Part shown: positions 57,524-64,000 of the stretch, piece by piece
How positions within the stretch are numbered: the stretch's first letter is position 1
Layout of the letters: each line of letters opens with the position of its first letter
NCBI RefSeq assembly: GCF_031582905.1
Contig: NZ_CP133990.1
Span: 1,860,001-1,924,000, forward strand
Reading direction: 5' to 3'
DNA: 64,000 nt
Source of the DNA: Pengzhenrongella sp031582905
GTDB taxonomy: Bacteria > Actinomycetota > Actinomycetes > Actinomycetales > Cellulomonadaceae
Program-made: the position numbers and the translations under genes
The notes under the pieces: generated by a model
The model's input: only the letters and a program-made list of their open reading frames with translations
The model's database searches: none
What the model was told of the DNA's origin: nothing

Positions 57524-58941
57524 TCACGGGGTCGGCAGGGCGGCCGGGACGACCGCCGGGTCCCCGAGGATCACGGTGCACTGCCGGTCCAGCCCCGTCA
57601 GTGCCGCCAGGAGTGCGGCGGTGCGGGCGGCGGGCGACTCCTCGACCGAGCCCCGTTCCGCCGCCCACCGGGACCGCAGGCTGGCGGCACCGAGGAAGTA
57701 GCGCCGGAACGCCAGTCCCACCGGCACGGGCTCCGCCTGGAACAGGCCGTCGTACAGCGCCTCCACCAGGGCCTCGGTCGTGGAGATGCCCGTGACCGGG
57801 CGCCGCAGCGTCCAGTCGAAGGTGGGCTCGACATGTCCGATGAAGGCCCGGGCCGGCTTCGGTGCGCCCAGCAGCGCACGGGGGAGCTCGGCGGTCACGG
57901 CCCCGAGGCCCGCCACCGCCTCGAAGACCTGCCCGGCGTCGCCGGCCGGGTCCAGCACCTCGGTGAACTGGTTGGTCCCGGACCCCCGGCCGAGCAGCAC
58001 GCGAGCCCGTACCAGACGACGCCGTCCGGCTCCCACCGCTGGAGCAACGTCCGCGGGTCGAGGAGCGAGCCCTCGGAGTCCACCAGCCACCCGAGCGTCG
58101 CGCGCATCGTCGCCGGGTCGTCGAGCGGCCCGGTGGCGCCGTGGCTCGTGGTGACCACCACGCCCGGGTGCCGGTCGGCCAGGGCCTGCCCGAGCTCGGC
58201 GGTCGTGGCCCGGGGACCGCGCAGGTCCACGGCTCGGTCACCGACCTGCGGGTCGGCCCGCCAGCGCGCCAACGTCCGTGCACCCACCTCCGTCCGCATC
58301 AGTGCCGTGATGTCGCCGCCGCCCAGCTCGGCCGTCCACAGGAGCGGCGAGGTGGCGTCGGCGTCGGCGCCGGCCCACCCGGTGAGTGCGGCCTGCACGT
58401 AGTGACCGAGCCCCGCGTCGTCGAGGTCGAGGCGACCGGTGAGGGACACGTGGTTGAGCCGGAACTGCAGCTCCCACGGGATGGCGTCCGGGCCCCCGAG
58501 CAGCAGCAGGTAGTACGGCAGGGCCCCGGCACCGACCCCGCGCGGGCCGTCCCCGGTCGTGGGCAGCGGGGTCCGGGTGCCGTCCGGCAGGTACCGGTAC
58601 AGCTCGTCGAGGTTCCCGGCCGCGTACCGCACCACGAGCGGCTCCCCGGTCCGCGTGCGTGCGGCAGCGAGGCGGCGGGCCGCCGCGGGAGCGTCGTCGG
58701 CGCGGTGCCGCTGCGACGCGGGAACACCCGGGGAGTCCGGCAGCACCAGGGCCCACCCCACCCGGGGGTCCTCGGGGTGACCGAGGTCGGGCAGCCGCGG
58801 TGCCGCGAGCACCGACCGCGGGTCGCCCCGGAAGTGGTCCGTCACGGCCCACACCGGCGCCCTGCCGGACGTGCCCCCGGCCGCGGCGCCCGACCCGGTC
58901 CACGCGTTGGCGACGAGGCGGGCCGGCCACCCGGGCGGCAT
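57524..58941 (-). CDS. Caspase-fold (C25/CHAT-like) protease-like protein, one frameshift
   Basis: Reconstructed 472 aa. An N-terminal region (PRVGWALVLPDSPG, PYYLLLLGGPDAIPWELQFR) leads to a caspase-hemoglobinase core. VVTTSHGATG has the candidate catalytic His (codon 58141-58143) and WYGLACCSAG the candidate Cys (codons 57994-57999), the order and spacing of C25/CHAT peptidases. ARAFIGHVEPTFDWTL follows, also a C25-like feature. The frame breaks at the C5 run 57983-57987; one added base restores GRGSGTNQFTEVLDP. It is divergent from the S8-CHAT cluster and probably functions with it. Confidence 0.72.
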
Positions 58942-59305
58942 TTCCCCGCGCCGCGGGCATGCAGGAATGGGTCGTGCCGCACGTCGGTCCTCCGGTTTTC
59001 ATCACCCGGCGCTCAGCCCGATCGTCCTCGCCGCCGCGGGCGGCCGTCAATGGCCGACGTGGGCTCCGCACCCCGATGCGGGGCGAACCTGTCACGTCCG
59101 GCCATCGCTGCCGACCGGTCCGGCGTGACAGCCGTTTTGGCTGGTCACTCCGCACCGGCTCGCGAGGCGGAGGCGGGCGGCGTTGACACGCCCCACCGGC
59201 CGGGAGGATCCTGAGGGGCATTCACCGCGCTTTACGTCCGCGACCGGCATCTGACGTCGGCCGTCCTTGTCGCACCCATTCATCCACGGTGTCCAGGGAG
59301 TTCAG
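58942..59305. promoter_or_regulatory. Divergent control region of the protease module, with two hairpins
   Basis: A stem-loop spans 59050-59105 (ATGGCCGACGTG with CACGTCCGGCCAT, one bulge), and a second spans 59125-59148 (GTGACAGCC with GGCTGGTCAC, one bulge). A consensus -35 TTGACA stands at 59183-59188 for the plus-strand genes, though its -10 is weak. No gene lies here. Confidence 0.5.
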
Positions 59306-60547
59306 GTGGAACGTCAATTCGCCATTCTGCGCGACGCCGGCGGGGCGTTCCCGTCGGACCCGTTCGGCGGGGTCGGTCCGTCGATAGCCGCGGGTGGCCG
59401 GGGGCGGGGCATGGACCCCGCCGCGCCGGAGCTCGAGCTCGCGGAGCTGGACAAGGCCGAGCTGCGCGACGTGGCCCGCGCGCCGGACGTGCGTGCGGTC
59501 GCGCCGGTGATCCCGGTCAAGCTGGTGTTCCCGGTCGGCGCCCGGGCGGCCGGGGACGCAGCGGGCGGGGACGCAGCGGGCGCGGCGGATGCGCGCGCCG
59601 GCTCCGGACCGACCTGGGGAGTCCGCGCGGTGGGCGCCGACCGGTCGACCCGGACCGGGGCCGGGGTGACGGTGGCCGTGCTGGACACGGGGATCGACGC
59701 CCAGCACCCGGCGTTCGCCGGGGTCGACCTCGTGCAGGAGGACTTCTCCGGCACCGGGATCGGCGACGTCCAGGGCCACGGGACCCACTGCGCCGGCACC
59801 ATCTTCGGGCGGGACGTGGACGGCACCCGGATCGGCGTGGCCCCCGGGGTGAGCCGTGCCCTGATCGGCAAGGTGCTCGCGGACGACGGCAGCGGCACCT
59901 CCGACATGATCTTCCGTGGCATCCAGTGGGCGGTCCAGCAGGGGGCGTCGGTGGTGTCGATGTCCATCGGCTTCGACTTCCCCGGACTCGTCACCCAGCT
60001 GACCGACAACGGGTGGCCGGTGGACCTGGCCACGTCCGCCGCGCTGGAGGGCTACCGCGCCAACCTGCGCATGTTCGACGCGCTGATGCAGATGGTGCAG
60101 GCCCAGGCGGCGTTCACGTCGGGATCCATCCTGGTCGCCGCCGCCGGGAACGAGAGCAAGCGCGACGTCGACCCGAGCTACGAGATCGCCGTGTCGATCC
60201 CGGCCGCGGGCCAGGGCGTCGTGTCGGTCGGCGCCCTCGGGCAGAACGGGAGCGCGCTGTCGATCGCCCCGTTCTCGAACACCTTCCCCCTCGTGGCCGC
60301 CCCGGGCGTCGACGTGCTGTCCGCGCAGGCCGGTGGGCAGGGCCTGGTCTCCCTGAACGGCACGAGCATGGCGACGCCCCACGTCGCCGGTGTGCTGGCG
60401 CTGTGGTGGGAGGAGATCGCCGCATCCATGCTGCCGCTGACGGCCTCGACGGTGCTCACGCGGATGCTGGCCAACGCGCGCCTCGACGCCCTGGCCTCCG
60501 ACGTGGACGTCGCGGACCGCGGCCAGGGGCTCGTCCAAGCGCCCTAG
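59306..60547 (+). CDS. Subtilisin-like (S8) serine protease, intracellular
   Basis: 413 aa without a signal peptide. The first roughly 75 residues (ELDKAELRDVARAPDVRAVA) resemble an I9-type propeptide, so the enzyme may be a zymogen. The triad is complete: Asp127 in VAVLDTGID, His158 in GHGTHCAG, Ser354 in NGTSMATPHVAG, with oxyanion Asn282 in AAAGNES. The GTG at 59306 follows AGGGAG by 5 nt. First gene of the S8-CHAT-CHAT-TPR run; a cytoplasmic subtilase beside caspase-like proteins suggests proteolytic activation. Confidence 0.9.
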   Translation: MERQFAILRDAGGAFPSDPFGGVGPSIAAGGRGRGMDPAAPELELAELDKAELRDVARAPDVRAVAPVIPVKLVFPVGARAAGDAAGGDAAGAADARAGSGPTWGVRAVGADRSTRTGAGVTVAVLDTGIDAQHPAFAGVDLVQEDFSGTGIGDVQGHGTHCAGTIFGRDVDGTRIGVAPGVSRALIGKVLADDGSGTSDMIFRGIQWAVQQGASVVSMSIGFDFPGLVTQLTDNGWPVDLATSAALEGYRANLRMFDALMQMVQAQAAFTSGSILVAAAGNESKRDVDPSYEIAVSIPAAGQGVVSVGALGQNGSALSIAPFSNTFPLVAAPGVDVLSAQAGGQGLVSLNGTSMATPHVAGVLALWWEEIAASMLPLTASTVLTRMLANARLDALASDVDVADRGQGLVQAP

Positions 60548-60584
60548 GGGCGCCGACGTCCGCACGGGCGAGGGGGCGAGCGCG

Positions 60585-61806
60585 GTGGCCTTGGCGACTC
60601 CGGCTCCGCGGCGGGTGACCATCGAGGTGGACGACGACGGCACCGTCCGGGCCAGCACGCCCGAGGGTCACCGGTCGCCGCGGGCGCGGACCCGGCTCGA
60701 CGGCGTCGACGAGCAGCTGATCAGGGTGTTCGACCGCTGGCTCGCGCGGACGGCTGACGGCTGGGCGCGCGACGACGTCAGCGCCTTCGGGTCCCTGCTG
60801 TTCCGGGCGCTGCTGGACGGTGACACCTGGGACTTCGTGCTGCACCGGTGCGACGAGCTGCTCGACGGCCAGCGGCTGCGGCTGCAGCTGTCGTTCCCCG
60901 CGACACCCGTGGGGCGGCAGCTGGCGGCGCTGCCCTGGGAGTACCTGCACGTCCCGGACGGGACAGGCACCTTCCTCGGCACCGACCCCCGTTCCTGACC
61001 TCCCGCACCGTGTCGAGCGACGCGCCACGCGACGCGTCCGGCCCGCGTCCGGACGTGACGGTGCTCCTGGTGGTGTCGCAGCCCAGCGACGAGGCCGACG
61101 TGGTCGCCGGGACCGTCGAGAACGTCGTGGACCGGCTCCGGGACCTCGGCCCGGTCACCGTCGAACGGTTGACGGAGCCCACCCCCGGGCCCTCGAGCAG
61201 GCGCTGCGGGCCGTGTCACCCGACGTGCTGCACTTCGTCGGCCACGGCAGGCACGACGCGACGGCCGGGGAGGGCCGGGTCGCCCTCGTCGACGTCGCCG
61301 GGACGGCGACGTGGCTCTCGGGCCACGACCTCGCCCGGATCGTCGCCGGGGCCGGGGCCGGCCCGCGCCTCGTCCTGCTGCAGTCCTGCGTCGGAGCGAA
61401 GGAGGACCCGACGGCGTCGTTCGCCGGTGTCGCGCAGCAGATGGTGCGCCACGGGCTGCCGTGCGTGATCGGCATGAGGTACGACGTCCGTCCCGAGGTC
61501 GCCTCGACGTTCGCGGCGCAGGTGTACCGGGCGCTGCTCGAGGGCGACGAGATCGACGCCGCGGCGCAGCGAGGGCGCGAGTTCCTCGCCGGCCCCACGT
61601 CCCCGCAGCACGACCCCCGCCTCATCGGCCTACCGGTCGTCTACGCGCAGGATCGGGGCGGCGTGCTCGACCCGATCCTGGCTCCGGCTCCGGCTCCGGC
61701 TACGGCTCCGGCCCCGTCTCCGGCTCCGGTCCCGTCTCCGGCTCCGGTCCCGTCTCCGGGTCAGGTTCCGGCTCCGGTCGCCGAGACCGTGCGCGGTGGG
61801 CCGTGA
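60585..61806 (+). CDS. CHAT-domain caspase-like protease, two frameshifts
   Basis: Reconstructed 407 aa. The N-terminal part (DTWDFVLHRCDELL, AALPWEYLHVPDG) is followed by the CHAT core: DVLHFVGHGRHD with catalytic His (61243-61245), LVLLQSCVGAK with catalytic Cys (61387-61389), and GLPCVIGMRYDV, typical of CHAT/separase-type proteases. The tail is a Pro/Ala/Ser-rich repeat (61678-61785). Frame breaks: C5 run 60986-60990 and 61192-61202 (C5-G3), one base missing at each. The stop overlaps the next GTG by 4 bp. Confidence 0.85.
61678..61785. repeat. Proline-rich repeat tail of the CHAT protein
   Basis: GGCTCC hexamers are followed by an 18-bp unit CCGGTCCCGTCTCCGGCT repeated about twice. It encodes a PAPAPAP then VPSPAP linker-like tail and is likely length-variable. 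Confidence 0.8.
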
Positions 61807-63221
61807 CCTCCGGGGACGCGTACGAGCTCACCGTGACGCTGACCGCCGCCGAGGTGTGTGCCGCGGCCACGGGCCCGGACTGGGACCTCACGGCGGGCAG
61901 GCTGGACCTGGACATGAGCGGCCGCCAGACCATCGAGGTGCTCCGGTGCTGGCTGGCCCGCTGGGGGCGCTGACGACCATCCGCCGCAGCGACCCGACCA
62001 CCTACGCCTCCCTGCCGGTACCCGACACGTTCAAGGCGCTGGGCGAGCAGCTGTACCGCCTGGCGTTCCCGGGGGACGTCGGCGCGCTGCTCGACCGCAC
62101 GCGGGCGAAGGCGGACCACGCCGGCCGGGACCTGCGGGTGGTGCTCCGCATCGACCTGGAGCCGCACCACGAGACCTGGCTGAGCGACCTCCCGTGGGAG
62201 CTCCTCTACCACCCGCAGCCCGACGGGTACTTCGTCGCGGTCACCGACCGGCTGGTGCTCAGCCGGTCCCTCGAGCTCAACCGTCCGCCGCCCCCGTCGA
62301 GCTCGCCGACCGTCCCCTCAAGGTGCACTTCGTGATGACGATCCCACGGTCCGCCGAGCTGGACTCCACGGCGCGTGACGCCGGCAGCGTGATCACGACG
62401 ATCGGGAACGAGGTGGAGACCGCGATCGTGTCCCGGTCGGACGAGTGGGACCCGGCCGAGATCAAGAAGGCGTTGGTCCGCGGTGTGCGGGTGTTCCACA
62501 TCATCGGGGTCTGCCGGGGCACGGCGGCGGGCGACATGGAGATCGACCTGCCGGACGTCCCCCGGGGCAGAGCGAGCGCACCCTGGTGACGGCGCTGACC
62601 AAGGTGGCCGACGGCGGCATGACCCTCGACGCGCCGCAGCTGGTCGTGCTGCACCTGGTCGAGGCAGACCCGTTCGACTACGCCGCGACGTTCGGTGGGC
62701 ACGCACGGGAGCTCGTGCGCCGCGGGGTGCAGGCGGTCCTCGCGATGCAGTACGCCCTGCCGCCCGCCGAGGCCCGGGACTTCACCCAGACGCTGTACGA
62801 GGCCATCGCCGACGGCGCCCCGGTCGACGCGGCGGTGCGCGAGGCGCGTCGACACCTGCCGGACGAGGACGACCCGCTGTTCGGGGCGCCGGTGCTCTAC
62901 CTCCAGAGCCGCGACGGGCGGCTGGTCGAGGGCGGGCTCCCCACGCAGGAGCCCGCCCGGCCACGGACGTCCAAGGACGACCACAGGGCGCCGTCCCGGG
63001 CCCGCACCGAGCGACTGCGCAGGATCGCTCAGGACCATGCGCCGACGGCCGCTGCCTTCGAGCTCATCGCCGGGTGGCTCGACACGATCCGGTGGGACGA
63101 GCTCGACCTCGAGACGGCGAGGTCGAGGATCCGGACGCAGCTGCGCGCGGACGTCGACCAGCACGGCAACGCCTACATCGAGATGCTCACCGAGCTGAGG
63201 GGCGAGACCCGTGGAGCGTGA
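61803..63221 (+). CDS. CHAT-like protein with degenerate active site, three frameshifts
   Basis: Reconstructed 473 aa. N-terminal part AYELTVTLTAAEVCAAATG; then DLPWELLYHPQPDGYFVAVT and the CHAT-like core. At the catalytic-His position the sequence is FHIIGVCRG (Val codon 62509-62511 in place of His), and at the Cys position it is VVLHLVEAD (Val, 62658-62660). ARELVRRGVQAVLAMQYALP and LYEAIADGAPVDAAVREARR are normal. Frame breaks: G5 61963-61967, C5 62291-62295, C5/G4 62559-62567, one base missing at each. It looks like a catalytically dead CHAT partner; alignment is by eye. Confidence 0.75.
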
Positions 63222-64000
63222 TGCGCTGAGGTCGGACCCACGGGTGTCGGGAGTCCTGCAGGCGCTCCTGGCAGCCCTCGACGACCTCCCGGACCAGCCG
63301 CAGCTCGCCGCCTCGGTGCGCGAGACCCTCCTCGCGGCGGCCGGTGACGAGAAGACGCTGACCGCCGCGGTCACCGACCTGTCGCGTGCGCTCGGTGCGG
63401 TGCTCCGCGGCGTCGACCGCGCGAAGGACGAGCTGGACCGGATCGCCGCCGAGCGCGTCGTGCCGTTCTCCGAGGCGTGGTGGGAACGACGCCGGCGCGA
63501 CGCGGCGTCGGGCACCGGGGTGCAGGCCTCCCGCGCCTGGGTCGTGTCGTACGTCGAGGCGCTGCTCGCGGGCCGCCCGGACGTCGCCCAGCGGTTGTGC
63601 GAGCCGTCCCTCGGGCTCGCCCCCGGGGACGAGCCGGAGCTCGTCGCCTCGGCACGCACCGCGGCGGACGCGCTCGCCCACGGTCGGCTGCCCGGCGTCG
63701 TGCCGGTCGCACGGACCATCCTCGACGGGCCGTGGGCGGACGGGCTCACGATCGACGACCGGGTCGACCTGGAGGTGCTGCTCGCGCGCGGGTCGATCCG
63801 GTCCGGCGCGAGGACGACACCGGTGCAGGCCCGCCTGGAGCGGGCCGCCGCCTCGGCCGCGCGGTACGGGGACCCCGCGCTCGAGAGCCGGCTGGTCGCC
63901 GTGCTGGGGGAGTGCTCGCTGGCGGAGGACGACATCGACGCGGCCCGCGCCGAGTTCCAGCGCGCGGTCGACATCACGGCGGACGAGCCGGCCGGCCTGG
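63211..64000 (+). CDS. TPR-type helical protein, truncated by window end
   Basis: Open from GTG 63211 to the edge (263 codons). It overlaps the preceding stop by 11 bp. Helical sequence rich in Ala/Leu/Arg; ARAEFQRAVDI near the end and ESRLVAVLGECSLAEDDIDAA fit TPR helices. An N-terminal region (VLQALLAALDDLPDQPQLAA) may be an adaptor. TPR repeats usually act as the sensor or scaffold in CHAT systems; the sensor role here is inference. Confidence 0.7.
   Translation, partial: MERDALRSDPRVSGVLQALLAALDDLPDQPQLAASVRETLLAAAGDEKTLTAAVTDLSRALGAVLRGVDRAKDELDRIAAERVVPFSEAWWERRRRDAASGTGVQASRAWVVSYVEALLAGRPDVAQRLCEPSLGLAPGDEPELVASARTAADALAHGRLPGVVPVARTILDGPWADGLTIDDRVDLEVLLARGSIRSGARTTPVQARLERAAASAARYGDPALESRLVAVLGECSLAEDDIDAARAEFQRAVDITADEPAGL

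Noticed and set aside
57524..63221. Protease module genes as pseudogenes
   Set aside because: Every break is a one-base loss at a short G/C run, the same lesion seen in narG, moaA and other housekeeping genes, and repaired proteins are complete.

Overview
The window comes from a very GC-rich actinobacterium. Long GC-biased frames, GTG starts, 4-bp ATGA/GTGA gene overlaps, TAnnnT -10 boxes and an F420-dependent enzyme all fit Actinomycetota. The mix of plant-glycan enzymes, hexuronate catabolism and respiratory nitrate reductase suggests a Cellulomonas-like member of Micrococcales. That placement is an inference; no rRNA or tRNA gene is visible.

Layout. (1) 1-13.9 kb is a sugar-acid/glycoside catabolic regulon. 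It opens with the last residues of a LacI-type regulator, then a LarA-superfamily epimerase/racemase divergent from uxaC-uxuB, a GH3 glycosidase with two sugar isomerase/epimerase-like proteins and two Gfo/Idh/MocA dehydrogenases, and a GPH-type sugar symporter with a cytidylate-kinase-like protein. An identical 12-bp palindrome, GCAACCGATTGC, lies upstream of three of these transcription units. (2) 14-24 kb is molybdenum handling: modB, modA, a MerR-HTH/TOBE regulator, moeB-rhodanese, moeA, moaC, moaA, moaE and moaB, with a sugar porter and a secreted protein between. (3) 24-32.5 kb is dissimilatory nitrate respiration, narK-narGHJI, which uses that cofactor. (4) 32.7-39 kb holds pntA1-pntA2-pntB transhydrogenase, etfBA and a two-domain universal stress protein. 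(5) 39-47.5 kb is mixed: an MFS exporter, MerR and TetR regulators, two further Gfo/Idh dehydrogenases, an ABC exporter and a hemerythrin-like protein. (6) 47.9-57.4 kb holds a secreted esterase with palindromic operators, an F420-dependent oxidoreductase, a royal-jelly-type beta-propeller, a formaldehyde dehydrogenase, and a molybdopterin oxidoreductase that lacks the usual N-terminal Fe-S cysteines, with small partners. (7) 57.5-64 kb is the most novel part: a caspase-fold (C25/CHAT-like) protein divergent from a cluster of a signal-peptide-less subtilase, a CHAT protease with an intact His/Cys dyad, a second CHAT-like protein in which both catalytic residues appear lost, and a TPR-type protein running off the window. 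It looks like a protease-cascade conflict or regulated cell-death module.

A major caveat is that about 20 apparent single-base lesions interrupt conserved genes (narG, moaA, moeA, pntA1, the LarA homologue, both CHAT genes and others). Nearly all are one-base losses at G or C runs of 3-5. Restoring one base gives full-length proteins of normal size, so these are most likely sequencing errors rather than pseudogenes. The genes are annotated here as single reconstructed CDS with the break points stated.
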